Below are positions 7,906-16,597 of a DNA stretch of 64,000 nt, piece after piece. Source of the stretch: Streptosporangium carneum (GTDB lineage Bacteria > Actinomycetota > Actinomycetes > Streptosporangiales > Streptosporangiaceae). The position numbers and the translations under genes were made by a program. Within the stretch, counting starts at the first letter, position 1. The number at the start of each line of letters is the position of its first letter. The stretch spans positions 1 through 64,000 of the forward strand of contig NZ_BSEV01000020.1 of the NCBI RefSeq assembly GCF_027922005.1. The letters run 5' to 3'. The notes under the pieces were generated by a model that saw nothing but the letters and a program-made list of their open reading frames with translations, was not told where the DNA came from and searched no databases.

Positions 7906-8868
7906 ATGTTCGCCGTAACCGCCACGCGGATCGATCCCGAAACCCCGCTCGCCGGGCTCACGCTCGGACAGCGCCCCGAACCCGAGGCGCCGGACGACTG
8001 GACCGTCGTCACGGTGAGGGCCGCCTCGCTCAACCACCACGACCTGTGGACCCTGAAGGGCGTGGGCATCCGTCAGGAAAGGCTGCCGATCGTCCTCGGC
8101 TGCGACGCCGCCGGGCTCGACGAGAACGGCGAGGAGGTCATCGTGCACTCGGTGATCGGCAGCGGCGCCGACGAGACGCTCGACCCCGGGCGGTCCCTGC
8201 TGTCGGAGGTCCACGACGGCACGCTCGCCGAGCGGGTGGCCGTGCCTCGGCGGAACCTGGTGCGCAAACCCGCCGCGCTCAGCTTCGAGGAGGCGGCCTG
8301 CCTGCCGACCGCGTGGCTGACCGCCTACCGGATGCTGTTCGACAAGGCGGGGCTGGAGCCGGGCTCGACCGTGCTGGTCCAGGGGGCGGGCGGTGGCGTC
8401 GCCACGGCGCTGATCGTCCTGGGCAGGGCGGGCGGCTATCGCGTCTGGGTCACCAGCCGCTCGGAGGAGAAGCGGGCCCGCGCCCTCGCCCTCGGCGCGG
8501 ACCAGGCCTTCGAAAGCGGCGCCCGGCTGCCCGAGCGGGTCGACGCGGTGATGGAGACCGTCGGCCAGGCCACCTGGGACCACTCGCTGAAGGCGCTGCG
8601 TCCCGGAGGCCGGATCGTCATATCCGGAGCGACCAGCGGCGCCGTGCCGCCCGCCGACCTGAACCGGGTCTTCTTCCTGCAGCTGTCCGTCGTCGGGTCG
8701 ACCATGGGCACCCGCGACCAGCTGGCCAGGCTGGCCCGCTTCCTGGAGCAGACCGGTGCTCGTCCGGTGATCGACCGGGTGCTCCCGCTGGCCGAGGCCC
8801 GCGAGGGGTTCGCGGCCATGAGCGAGGGCGACGTCTTCGGAAAGATCGTCTTCACCGTGACGGGCTGA
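7906..8868 (+). CDS. Medium-chain (MDR) zinc-type alcohol dehydrogenase / quinone oxidoreductase
   Basis: 320 residues. N-terminal GroES-like fold (ASLNHHDLWTLKG, LGCDAAGL) and a Rossmann nucleotide-binding domain (VLVQGAGGGVATALIVLGR). The lack of the structural-zinc Cys cluster points to the quinone oxidoreductase/zinc-free end of the MDR superfamily. NAD(P)H-dependent reduction of a small carbonyl or quinone is expected; the substrate is unknown. Monocistronic, ending at a hairpin shared with the convergent padR gene. Confidence 0.85.
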   Translation: MFAVTATRIDPETPLAGLTLGQRPEPEAPDDWTVVTVRAASLNHHDLWTLKGVGIRQERLPIVLGCDAAGLDENGEEVIVHSVIGSGADETLDPGRSLLSEVHDGTLAERVAVPRRNLVRKPAALSFEEAACLPTAWLTAYRMLFDKAGLEPGSTVLVQGAGGGVATALIVLGRAGGYRVWVTSRSEEKRARALALGADQAFESGARLPERVDAVMETVGQATWDHSLKALRPGGRIVISGATSGAVPPADLNRVFFLQLSVVGSTMGTRDQLARLARFLEQTGARPVIDRVLPLAEAREGFAAMSEGDVFGKIVFTVTG

Positions 8869-8892
8869 GCCGGGCACGTCCCCGGCTCATGC

Positions 8893-8917
8893 GGCGGACG
8901 GTTCCCGGCCGTCCGCC
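8893..8917. terminator. Bidirectional terminator between MDR dehydrogenase and padR
   Basis: Perfect 9-bp inverted repeat GGCGGACGG / CCGTCCGCC with a 7-base loop, between the two convergent genes. Confidence 0.6.
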
Positions 8918-8978
8918 GTCCGCCCCGCCACGACAGGGCGGCCGCGCCGGCTCAGGACTCCCCGTCCGGGAGGGGGTT

Positions 8979-9710
8979 TCACCGCAGCGCGTCGCGGATG
9001 CGCCGGGCGGCGTCGTAGAGCGCGTCCTGCGCCGTGGCGAGTGTCTCCTCGGTCACCTGGCGGGCCGCGGCGTCCTCACGGACCTCCTGGACGAACTCGA
9101 CCAGCATCTGTCCGAGTTCGGCGTCGCCGGCCCGTGACCCGGGGCCCGTGAAGGTCTCCGCCCACACGCGTTTCCAGTCGTGCTTCCACTCCTGGGTCTG
9201 GCGCTGCCACTCGCGCTTCTGCCGTTGCCACTCGGCCTTCTGGCGGTGCCATTCGGCCTTCTGCTCCCGCCAGGCCTCGCGCTGCTCGTGTCTGGCCTGC
9301 TGCTGCTCCTGCTTGGCGCCCTGGCGCACGTCGCGCGCCATCTGGGTGAGCTCGTCACGCAGCGACTTGACCGTGTCGCGGACGTCCTCCTTGACCTCGC
9401 GGGCGATGTCGCGCACCGAGTCGGAGATCTCCTGTTCGAGGTCGGCGAGCTCGTCGACCCTGGCCTCAAGCTCCTCGCGGCCCTGGTCGGTGAGGGTGAA
9501 GACCTTCTTGCCGTCCACCACCTCGTGGGTGACCAGGCCCTCCTCCTCGAGGCGGGCCAGACGCGGGTAGATCGTTCCGGGTGAGGGCGAGTAGACGCCG
9601 AGGAAGCGGTCCTGGAGCAGCCGGATCACCTCGTAGCCGTGGCGGGGGCTCTCCTGGAGCAGCTTGAGGAGGTAGAGGCGCAGCCGCCCGTGACCGAAGA
9701 CCGGGCTCAT
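8979..9710 (-). CDS. PadR-family transcriptional regulator with tryptophan-heptad coiled coil
   Basis: 243 residues. The N-terminal PadR winged helix (residues 5-85: LLKLLQESPRHGYEVI, PGTIYPRLARLEEEGLVTH) is followed by a very long charged helix. Residues ~165-200 form a tandem 7-residue repeat of the type EWxRQKx (six Trp in register), unusual for PadR proteins, whose C-terminal part is usually a short dimerisation helix. It overlaps the DUF4097 gene upstream by 4 bases (ATGA), so the two are translationally coupled. Probably represses its own operon through the repeated sites at 10532-10575 (inference). Confidence 0.88.
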   Translation of the reverse strand: MSPVFGHGRLRLYLLKLLQESPRHGYEVIRLLQDRFLGVYSPSPGTIYPRLARLEEEGLVTHEVVDGKKVFTLTDQGREELEARVDELADLEQEISDSVRDIAREVKEDVRDTVKSLRDELTQMARDVRQGAKQEQQQARHEQREAWREQKAEWHRQKAEWQRQKREWQRQTQEWKHDWKRVWAETFTGPGSRAGDAELGQMLVEFVQEVREDAAARQVTEETLATAQDALYDAARRIRDALR

Positions 9711-10507
9711 GCCTGTTCTCCTTTCAGTAGTGTGACGTCCGCCGAGACGGTGGTCGCCGACAACGAGGCCATCCCTCCGCCGATCCGGCCGGACAGCGTC
9801 TTCAGCACGCCGGCCTGACTGTTACGGCTCAGCTCGGTGAAGGCGCTGTCGAGCCTGCCGGAGGTGGAACGGATGGTGACGTCGCTTTCGACCGTGTGCG
9901 GCAGCCGGAGCACGATCTCGCCGGAGATGCTGTTCAGCGTCACGTGACCGGTCGGCGGAAGCTCGAGGTCGGCGGTGATCCGCCCGGAGACGGTGGTGGC
10001 CTGCAGGCGGTGGGGCGTGCCCTGGGCCACGGTCAGCTCACCCGAGACGCTCTTGAAGGACAGGTCGCCGACCAGGCCTCGGCTCTCGACGTCGCCGGAG
10101 ACGGTGTTGGCGTGGATCTCGCCGCTCACCCCGTCGAGCACGATCTCGCCGGAGACGCTCTTGACCGAGGTACGGCCCTCGAAGCCGGCCACGACGGCCG
10201 ACGCGGAGACCACTCCCGCCCTGACCGGGCACTCCTTCGGCACGGTCAGTGTCAGCGTGGTCTCCCTGCGGCCGGGCCGAAGCCAGTCGAGCAGGCCGTC
10301 CCAGGACAGGTCCTCGTAGGAGATGGTGAGCGTGCCGTCGTCGTCGTGGGTGACGATCAGCGGGGGCGAGCCGACCTGGGTGACCTCGAGGGTGGGCGGT
10401 CCCTCGCTGGCCAGCACCGCGAGTCTGCCCGCCACGATCCGCACGTTGAGCTTGCGCACCGCGTCGAAGGTGAGCTGTTCCGGTTTCTCGATCGTCCACT
10501 GCCGCAT
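9707..10507 (-). CDS. DUF4097 beta-strand-repeat protein
   Basis: 266 residues. Start ATG at 10507, with AAGGAGGT eight bases upstream. From residue 90 onward it is made of short repeats of the form VSGEIxLDGVSGEIxANTVSG, typical of the DUF4097 right-handed beta-helix family. No signal peptide or membrane segment is visible, so it is probably cytoplasmic. Families like this often sit beside PadR regulators, as here, where the pair overlaps by 4 bases. Function unknown. Confidence 0.85.
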   Translation of the reverse strand: MRQWTIEKPEQLTFDAVRKLNVRIVAGRLAVLASEGPPTLEVTQVGSPPLIVTHDDDGTLTISYEDLSWDGLLDWLRPGRRETTLTLTVPKECPVRAGVVSASAVVAGFEGRTSVKSVSGEIVLDGVSGEIHANTVSGDVESRGLVGDLSFKSVSGELTVAQGTPHRLQATTVSGRITADLELPPTGHVTLNSISGEIVLRLPHTVESDVTIRSTSGRLDSAFTELSRNSQAGVLKTLSGRIGGGMASLSATTVSADVTLLKGEQA

Positions 10508-10531
10508 GTCGTGACCTCCTTCTGAGAACAC

Positions 10532-10575
10532 GATATGTCGCGTTAGGTGGAACGGTCAAGATATATCGCGTTTGG
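10532..10575. promoter_or_regulatory. Repeated operator-like sites upstream of the DUF4097-padR operon
   Basis: Two direct copies of GATATrTCGCGTTwGG, at 10532-10547 and 10560-10575, with starts 28 bp apart (nearly three helical turns). They sit between the DUF6104 stop and the DUF4097 ribosome site, and are AT-rich islands in GC-rich DNA. Most likely PadR autoregulatory operators (inference). Confidence 0.55.
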
Positions 10576-10752
10576 TCAGTCGTCCTCGTCGTCGAGGCGG
10601 GCCAGCCAGGTCGCCAGCCGTTCGACCGGGATCTCGAACTCGGGGTTGAGGTCGACGAACTCGCGCAACCGCTCGGCCAGCCAGGTGACGGTGACCTCTT
10701 CCTCGCCGCGACGCGTGACGAGCTCCTCGATGCCCCGATCGGTGAAGTACAT
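10576..10752 (-). CDS. DUF6104 small protein (58 residues)
   Basis: 58 residues, ATG start with an AAGGAG site four bases upstream. Begins MYFTDRGIEELVTRRGEEEV and ends in a Trp/Leu helix and a DDEDD acidic tail. I recognise the DUF6104 family, a small conserved actinobacterial protein of unknown role, often next to kgd. It lies between the kgd promoter-distal hairpin and the DUF4097-padR operon on the same strand. Confidence 0.85.
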   Translation of the reverse strand: MYFTDRGIEELVTRRGEEEVTVTWLAERLREFVDLNPEFEIPVERLATWLARLDDEDD

Positions 10753-10769
10753 CGTTCTCCTTCATCAAC

Positions 10770-10808
10770 GGGGAAGTCCCCCACAGAGGTTCCTGCGGGG
10801 GACTTCCC
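10770..10808 (-). terminator. Terminator of kgd
   Basis: Inverted repeat GGGGAAGTCCCCC (10770-10782) / GGGGGACTTCCC (10797-10808) with a 14-base loop, about 20 bases after the kgd stop codon and just upstream of the DUF6104 ribosome site. Confidence 0.75.
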
Positions 10809-10826
10809 GGTCGTGCTGTGTGTTTC

Positions 10827-13800
10827 CTACCGGCCGTAGATCTCGCCCAGGATCTGCTGCTGCAGCTCCACCTCGTGCGCGGAGTGCGAACCGGTCGCCG
10901 GGGAGGAGTTCGCCTTGCGGGAGACCCTCCTGATCGGGCGTCCGCCGAACACGTCGGGGTGCTCGGCCATCTTCAGCGCCAGGAACGGCCACGGGCCCAT
11001 GTTGGCCGGTTCGTCCTGCGCCCAGATCAGCTCGATGTTGTCGCCGTAGCGTGCCAGCTCGGCCGCGAGCGGGTTCGTCGGGAACGGGTAGAGCCGCTCC
11101 AGACGGACGATCGCCACATCGGTCCTGCCCTGCTTGTCACGGGCGGCGGCGAGGTCGTAGTAGACCTTGCCGGAGCAGAGCACGACCTTGCGGACCTCGG
11201 CCGGGTTCACCGTGGTGTCGCCGAGCACCGGCCTGAAGGAGCCCGAGGTGAACTCGCTGACCGCGGAGGTGGCCGCCTTGTGCCGCAGCAGCGACTTGGG
11301 CGTGAACACCACCAGCGGACGGTGCCGGTTCGACTTCGTCTGCCAGCGCAGCAGGTGGAAGTAGTTCGCGGGCAGAGTGGGCTGGGCCACGGTCATGTTG
11401 TCCTGGGCGCACATCTGCAGGAAGCGCTCGATGCGGGCCGAGGAGTGGTCGGGACCCTGACCCTCGTAGCCGTGCGGCAGCAGCAGGGTGACGCCGGAGC
11501 GCTGGCCCCACTTCTGCTCGCCCGCGGTGATGTACTCGTCGATGACGGACTGGGCGCCGTTGACGAAGTCGCCGAACTGCGCCTCCCAGGCGACCAGGGC
11601 GTCGGGACGCTCCACGCTGTAGCCGTACTCGAAGCCGAGCGCGGCGTACTCGCTGAGCAGCGAGTCGTAGACGTAGAACTTCGTGGTGCCCTGGTTGAAC
11701 GTCTTGAGCGGGGTGTGCTCCGCGCCGGTGACGCGGTCGACCAGGACGGCGTGCCGCTGGGTGAAGGTGCCTCGCCGGGAGTCCTGGCCGACCAGACGGA
11801 CCGGGTGGCCGTCGATCAGCAGCGACCCGAAGGCCAGGGTCTCGCCCATGCCCCAGTCGATCTTGTCTTCGGCCACCATCTGGCCCCGGCGCTGGAGCAC
11901 CGGCAGCAGACGCGGGTGGGCGGTGAAGCCCTCCGGCAGGTTGAGCTGCGTCTCCACGATCCGCTTGACGGTCTCCTCGGAGATGCCCGTCGGGGTGTCC
12001 TCGTGGGACCAGGGGATGGACTCCATGTCGACCGGCCGGGCGAACTCGCCGGTCGGCTCCTTGGCGGCCACCCTGGTCTCGGCGAAGGCGTTCTCCAGCT
12101 TGGCCTGGTAGTCGCGCAGCGCGCTCTCGGCCTCCTCGACCGTGATGTCGCCCCGGCCGATCAGAGCCTCGGTGTACAGCTTGCGGATCGAGCGCTTGGC
12201 GTCGATCAGGTCGTACATCAGCGGCTGGGTGAAGGCCGGGTTGTCGGTCTCGTTGTGACCGCGGCGCCGGTAGCAGATCAGGTCGATCACGACGTCCTTG
12301 CGGAACGCCTGGCGGTACTCGAACGCCAGACGGCCGACCCGGACCACGGCCTCGGGGTCGTCCCCGTTGACGTGGAAGATCGGGGCCTGGATCATCCGGG
12401 CCACGTCGGTGGCGTACACGCTGGAGCGGGAGCTCGCCGGGCTCGTGGTGAAGCCGACCTGGTTGTTGACCACGATGTGCACGGTGCCGCCGGTGCGGTA
12501 GCCGCGCAGCTGCGACAGGTTCAGGGTCTCCGCGACCACGCCCTGGCCCGCGAAGGCCGCGTCGCCGTGGACGAGCACGGGCAGGACGGTGAAGCCCTCC
12601 TCGCCGCGCTCGAGGAGGTCCTGCTTGGCGCGGACCACGCCCTCGAGGACCGGGTCGACCGTCTCCAGGTGGGAGGGGTTGGCCACGACCGAGGCCTTGA
12701 GCTTGGAGCCGTCAGGGGAGACGAAGTCGCCGCTGGCGCCCAGGTGGTACTTCACGTCGCCGGATCCGTGGGCGCTGCGCGGGTCGATGTTGCCCTCGAA
12801 CTCGCCGAAGATCTGGCCGTAGGACTTGCCCACGATGTTGGCCAGCACGTTCAGGCGGCCGCGGTGGGCCATGCCGATGACGGCCTCGTCGAGGTCGTCC
12901 TCGGCGGCGGCCGACAGCACCGAGTCGAGCAGCGGGATCAGGGACTCGCCGCCCTCGAGCGAGAAGCGCTTCTGGCCGACGAACTTGGTCTGCAGGAACG
13001 TCTCGAACGCCTCGGCGGTGTTGAGCCGCTCCAGGACGCGCAGCTGCTCCTCGCGGTCGGGCTTGGCGTGGGGCCGCTCGACGCGCGCCTGGATCCAGGC
13101 GCGCTCCTCGGGGTTCTGCATGTGCATGTACTCCACGCCGATGGTGCGGCAGTAGGAGTCACGCAGCACGCCGAGGATCTCGCGCAGCTTCATCAGGGGA
13201 CGGCCGCCGAAGCCGCCGGTGGCGAACTCGCGCTCCAGGTCCCACAGGGTCAGCCCGTGCGACTTGATGTCGAGGTCGGGGTGCTTGCGCTGCTTGTACT
13301 CCAGCGGGTCGGTGTCGGCCATCAGGTGGCCGCGGACCCGGAAGGCGTGGATCAGCTCGATGACCCTGGCCGACTTCGCCACGTCGTCGTCGTGCGTGGC
13401 CGAGATGTCCTGGACCCAGCGGACCGGCTCGTAGGGGATCCGCAGGGCCTCGAAGATCTCGTCGTAGAAGCCGTCCTCGCCCAGGAGCAGCCGGTGGATC
13501 TGCCGCAGGAAGTCGCCCGACTGGGCGCCCTGGATGATCCGGTGGTCGTAGGTGCTGGTGAGCGTCATGACCTTGCTCACCGCCAGGCGGGAGAGCGTCT
13601 CCGGGGAGGCGCCCTGGTACTCGGCGGGGTACTCCATCGCGCCGACGCCGATGATCGTGCCCTGTCCCGGCATCAGGCGCGGCACCGAGTGGACGGTGCC
13701 GATGGTGCCCGGGTTGGTCAGCGAGATCGTGGTGCCGCCGAAGTCCTCGACGGTGAGCTTGCCGGCCCTGGCCTTGCGCACGATGTCCTCGTAGGCGACC

Positions 13801-14555
13801 CAGAACTGGCGGAAGTCCATGTCCTCGGAGGCCTTGATCGAGGGCACCAGCAGCTGCCGGGTGCCGTCGCTCTTGGCGACGTCGATGGCCAGGCCCAGGT
13901 TGACGTGCTCGGGCTTGACCAGCGCGGGCTTGCCGTCGACCTCCGCGTAGGAGTGGTTCATCTCCGGCAGGACCTTGAGGGCCTTGATGACCGCGTAACC
14001 GATCAGGTGCGTGAACGACACCTTGCCGCCGCGTCCCCGCGACAGGTGGTTGTTGATCACGATGCGGTTGTCGATGAGCAGCTTCGCCGGGACCGCGCGC
14101 ACGCTGGTCGCCGTCGGCACCACGAGGCTGGCCTCCATGTTGGCCACCGTACGGGCGGCCGCGCCACGGAGTCGGACTTCCTCGGCACCGGCGGACAACT
14201 GCGTCTCCTGCTTGGGGTGTTCGGCCGGTGCTGCCTTGGGCTTCGGCGCGGGGGTTGCCGGTTTGGCCGCCGGAGTCGCCGGGGCCGCAGCGGAGGTCGG
14301 GGGTGGGGGCGCGGCGGTGGCCGCCCCCGGGGGCGCGGCACGGCCGGCCCCCGAATCAGGGCTGTAATCCGCGAAGAAATTCCACCAGGCACGGTCCACC
14401 GACTCGGGGTCCTGGAGGTACTTCTGGTACAGCTCGTCGACAAGCCATTCGTTCTGACCAAAGGCTGCCAGCGGGTTTGTCCGCGACGACTCAGACGACA
14501 CGGCGGAAATCGCCCTCTTCCGCAGATCGGCGTTGATGATAGAGAACCTGTCCAA
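10827..14555 (-). CDS. kgd: Multifunctional 2-oxoglutarate metabolism enzyme (E1/E2 fusion)
   Basis: 1242 residues, the usual size of actinobacterial Kgd/OdhA. In order: a conserved N-terminal helix ([20 protein letters not shown]), an Ala/Pro/Lys linker (about 65-115), the E2-type acyltransferase domain with its DHRIIQG active-site motif (near 340), then the ThDP-dependent E1 part with [20 protein letters not shown] and the ThDP motif starting at [10 protein letters not shown]. It oxidatively decarboxylates 2-oxoglutarate in the TCA cycle, feeding succinyl-CoA formation with a lipoylated E2 partner and Lpd. Kgd activity in relatives is controlled by the FHA protein GarA/OdhI. Large open frames on the opposite strand are codon-bias shadows. 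Confidence 0.97.
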   Translation of the reverse strand: MDRFSIINADLRKRAISAVSSESSRTNPLAAFGQNEWLVDELYQKYLQDPESVDRAWWNFFADYSPDSGAGRAAPPGAATAAPPPPTSAAAPATPAAKPATPAPKPKAAPAEHPKQETQLSAGAEEVRLRGAAARTVANMEASLVVPTATSVRAVPAKLLIDNRIVINNHLSRGRGGKVSFTHLIGYAVIKALKVLPEMNHSYAEVDGKPALVKPEHVNLGLAIDVAKSDGTRQLLVPSIKASEDMDFRQFWVAYEDIVRKARAGKLTVEDFGGTTISLTNPGTIGTVHSVPRLMPGQGTIIGVGAMEYPAEYQGASPETLSRLAVSKVMTLTSTYDHRIIQGAQSGDFLRQIHRLLLGEDGFYDEIFEALRIPYEPVRWVQDISATHDDDVAKSARVIELIHAFRVRGHLMADTDPLEYKQRKHPDLDIKSHGLTLWDLEREFATGGFGGRPLMKLREILGVLRDSYCRTIGVEYMHMQNPEERAWIQARVERPHAKPDREEQLRVLERLNTAEAFETFLQTKFVGQKRFSLEGGESLIPLLDSVLSAAAEDDLDEAVIGMAHRGRLNVLANIVGKSYGQIFGEFEGNIDPRSAHGSGDVKYHLGASGDFVSPDGSKLKASVVANPSHLETVDPVLEGVVRAKQDLLERGEEGFTVLPVLVHGDAAFAGQGVVAETLNLSQLRGYRTGGTVHIVVNNQVGFTTSPASSRSSVYATDVARMIQAPIFHVNGDDPEAVVRVGRLAFEYRQAFRKDVVIDLICYRRRGHNETDNPAFTQPLMYDLIDAKRSIRKLYTEALIGRGDITVEEAESALRDYQAKLENAFAETRVAAKEPTGEFARPVDMESIPWSHEDTPTGISEETVKRIVETQLNLPEGFTAHPRLLPVLQRRGQMVAEDKIDWGMGETLAFGSLLIDGHPVRLVGQDSRRGTFTQRHAVLVDRVTGAEHTPLKTFNQGTTKFYVYDSLLSEYAALGFEYGYSVERPDALVAWEAQFGDFVNGAQSVIDEYITAGEQKWGQRSGVTLLLPHGYEGQGPDHSSARIERFLQMCAQDNMTVAQPTLPANYFHLLRWQTKSNRHRPLVVFTPKSLLRHKAATSAVSEFTSGSFRPVLGDTTVNPAEVRKVVLCSGKVYYDLAAARDKQGRTDVAIVRLERLYPFPTNPLAAELARYGDNIELIWAQDEPANMGPWPFLALKMAEHPDVFGGRPIRRVSRKANSSPATGSHSAHEVELQQQILGEIYGR

Positions 14556-14671
14556 GGCTACTCGCCTGGACCCGGACCTGCGCCACTCTGACCGCAGCTC
14601 CCCGCCTGATCCTCTCAGGACAGTTCAAAACGGTCACCCCCGGGGGGTCCATATGGGTGATGTGAACCTGG

Positions 14672-15337
14672 TCATTCGGTCCCGACGAGCCTGGACTCGA
14701 TCCTGACCTCCGGGCTGATGCCCCCCAGCAGCCCGGCCAGTTCCTCTCCCGCGGCGCGCAGTTCCTCCAGCGACATGGGCGCGAGCCGCTCGAGCAGGAA
14801 CAGCGCGTCGACGGTCTCCTCGGTGATCCGGGTCCGTACGCACTGCCGCCAGTTCCACCGCCTGCAGGTGACGCCCCTGTCGTCCCGCCAGACCACCTCG
14901 CCGACCTCGGGGTGGTCGATCGCGGGCTCGCCCTTGTCCGTCACCTCGAAGGGCTCGTCCCCTTCCGCGCGGACCAGCCTCGCCGCCCCCTCGTAGTGGC
15001 CCAGGTCCTCGCCGCCGATCGGCAGGCCGTGCCTGACGCTGATCGAGTTGTAGGCGTCGACCACCAGGTTGATCTCCGGCAGCGGCATCCGCCTGACGAG
15101 GGCGTCCACCGACGGCCTCGTCCGCTGGGGCTTGGCCCCGAACGCCCGGTAGGCCTCCCGCCACGCCTCGACCTTCGGGTCGTCGGCCCTCACCGCCGTC
15201 TCGGCCGCCTCGGCCAGCCAGGCCCTGGACCTGTCGTCGGTCGGTCCGTTGCGCAGGCCGCGCACGCCCATGGCCAGGACCGCGAAGTCCGGCCTGAGCG
15301 CGCTGACGGCGGGGTCCACCCAGATGTCCTCGATCAC
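14672..15337 (-). CDS. B3/B4 tRNA-binding-domain protein
   Basis: 221 residues forming a free-standing B3/B4 domain like that of the phenylalanyl-tRNA synthetase beta subunit (RPSVDALVRRMPLPEINLVVDAYN, LGHYEGAARLV, PEVGEVVWRDDRGVTCRRWNWRQ). In PheRS this domain edits mis-charged tRNA; stand-alone versions are common in bacteria, but their substrate is not settled. Lies upstream of kgd on the same strand with a 116-bp gap, probably separately transcribed. Confidence 0.85.
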   Translation of the reverse strand: MIEDIWVDPAVSALRPDFAVLAMGVRGLRNGPTDDRSRAWLAEAAETAVRADDPKVEAWREAYRAFGAKPQRTRPSVDALVRRMPLPEINLVVDAYNSISVRHGLPIGGEDLGHYEGAARLVRAEGDEPFEVTDKGEPAIDHPEVGEVVWRDDRGVTCRRWNWRQCVRTRITEETVDALFLLERLAPMSLEELRAAGEELAGLLGGISPEVRIESRLVGTE

Positions 15338-15397
15338 GGCCCTCAGTTTAGGTCGTCCGCGTGGCCGGGGGGCGTCCCGCCCGCACGGGGCCCGGCC

Positions 15398-16291
15398 TCA
15401 CGGCGCCGTCCAGTCGATCTCGGGTCCCCGGGGGACGATCCCGCTCGGATTGACGTTCCTCTGGGTGACGAAGTAGTGCCGCTTGATCTGGTCGAAGTCG
15501 GTGGTGTCACGGAAGGCGGGCAGGGCGTACAGGCGGCGGGCGTAGGCCCACAGGGCCGGGTAGTCGACCAGCCGCCTGACGGAGCACTTGAAGTGGGAGT
15601 GGTAGACCGCGTCGAACCTGGCGAGCGTCGGGTACAGCCGCACGTCGCTCTCGGTGAGCGCGTCGCCGTGCAGGTGGGCGCGCCGGGCCAGCCGTTCCTC
15701 CAGCAGGTCGAGTGTGGCGAAGACGGCGGTCACCGCCTCGTCGTAGGCCCCCTGCGAGGTGGCGAACCCCGCGCGGTAGACGCCGTTGTTGAGCCCGTCG
15801 AAGATCACCTCGTTCAGGGCGTCGATCTCCTCGCGGAGCGAGGACGGGTAGAGGTCGGGCGCGCCCTCCGCGTGCCACGGCGCGAAGGCGCTCTCCAGGG
15901 TGAGCGTGATCTGGGGGTAGTCGTTGGTGACCAGGCGTCCCGCCGTGACGTCCCAGACGCAGGGCACGGTGTGGCGGCCCTCGTAGCCGGGGTCGGTCGC
16001 GAGGTACAGCTCCGAGAGGTACTCCACGCCGGTGACGGGGTCGCCCCCGGGGACGCGCCAGCCCTTCTCGTCCCTGATGGGGTCGACGATCGTCACGCCG
16101 ACGACGTCCTGGAGGCCGAGGAGCTCGCGCACGATGAGCGAGCGGTGCGCCCACGGGCAGGCGTAGGAGGCGTAGAGGTGGTAGCGCCCCGGCTCGGGAG
16201 GGTGCTCGCCGCCCTGCTCGATCCGCGCGGTGAACCGGTTCGGCTGTCGGACGAAGCGCCCTGCGGAGGAGATCTCGCTTCCCAGCTTCAT
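15398..16291 (-). CDS. Glutathionyl-hydroquinone reductase-like protein (Xi-class GST)
   Basis: 297 residues. The start was moved in to the ATG at 16291 (MKLGSEISS), since upstream sequence in frame looks non-coding. It carries the thioredoxin-fold motif YACPWAHRSLIVRELLGL, whose Cys is the catalytic residue of the ECM4/YqjG family, a VPCVWD segment and the helical GST C-terminal domain (LYPTLARFDAVYHSHFKC). It would remove thiol adducts from hydroquinones. Since actinobacteria normally use mycothiol rather than glutathione, the natural thiol here may be mycothiol (inference). Confidence 0.88.
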   Translation of the reverse strand: MKLGSEISSAGRFVRQPNRFTARIEQGGEHPPEPGRYHLYASYACPWAHRSLIVRELLGLQDVVGVTIVDPIRDEKGWRVPGGDPVTGVEYLSELYLATDPGYEGRHTVPCVWDVTAGRLVTNDYPQITLTLESAFAPWHAEGAPDLYPSSLREEIDALNEVIFDGLNNGVYRAGFATSQGAYDEAVTAVFATLDLLEERLARRAHLHGDALTESDVRLYPTLARFDAVYHSHFKCSVRRLVDYPALWAYARRLYALPAFRDTTDFDQIKRHYFVTQRNVNPSGIVPRGPEIDWTAP

Positions 16292-16438
16292 GTCTCGACC
16301 GTACGGGATCGGGGGCGGAACATGGTTCGGTTCCCGGGCCGGTCTCGGCGGCGCTCGACCGGGTCTCCCGGGTAACCCCTGGTGGGAGGCCCTCACATAT
16401 TTTCGCCCCACTGTTTCATGTAAAACAAGTAGGAAATA

Positions 16439-16467
16439 TTGACTTAGGGTGGAGGGGTGCGTAGCTT
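16439..16467 (+). promoter_or_regulatory. Promoter of the sulfur operon leader (TTGACT-N17-TAGCTT)
   Basis: A -35 TTGACT (16439-16444), 17-bp spacer and -10 TAGCTT (16462-16467) form a good primary-sigma promoter in an AT-rich tract. Transcription would begin about 16474, at or next to the leader peptide ATG, so the leader would be translated from a nearly leaderless mRNA. Confidence 0.65.
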
Positions 16468-16474
16468 CTCCGGT

Positions 16475-16543
16475 ATGGGCCTTTATCTGACCCGGTGCGC
16501 ACATGTCGACTTCTGTCGTGTGTTCAGCGCTCAGTGTCCGTGA
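16475..16543 (+). CDS. Cysteine-containing leader peptide (22 residues) of the sulfur operon
   Basis: A 22-residue ORF, MGLYLTRCAHVDFC then RVFSAQCP, fits the actinobacterial sulfur-operon leader peptides with the pattern LTRxAHVDxCRVxSAxC. It holds three Cys codons, the last two codons before the stop. Too short for ordinary gene calling. Upstream promoter at 16439-16467 and downstream hairpin at 16541-16597. Known members act as cysteine-responsive leaders; slow translation at the Cys codons would report low cysteine. Confidence 0.85.
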   Translation: MGLYLTRCAHVDFCRVFSAQCP

Positions 16544-16597
16544 TCACGAATCGACTCCCCGTCCCTCCTCCATACTTCAGGACGCAACTCGTGATCA
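16541..16597 (+). promoter_or_regulatory. Attenuator-like hairpin pairing the leader stop region with the ssuA start codon
   Basis: Perfect 9-bp arms TGATCACGA (16541-16549) and TCGTGATCA (16589-16597). The left arm contains the leader's TGA stop; the right arm contains the GTG start of the binding-protein gene. A ribosome stalled at the last Cys codon (16535-16537) would cover the left arm and expose the start. Mechanism is inference. Confidence 0.6.

Noticed and set aside
10818-14591. A 1257-residue open frame opposite kgd, and similar giant frames opposite CYP102 (40515-44081) and elsewhere.
   Set aside because: Shadow frames caused by third-position GC bias; composition is Val/Leu/Gly/Asp/Arg-rich with no domains, and they run through clearly coding DNA.
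14634-14671. CRP-like half site TGTGA-N6-TCATT near 14660.
   Set aside because: Second half is imperfect and it lies between a gene end and kgd's far upstream region with no clear promoter.
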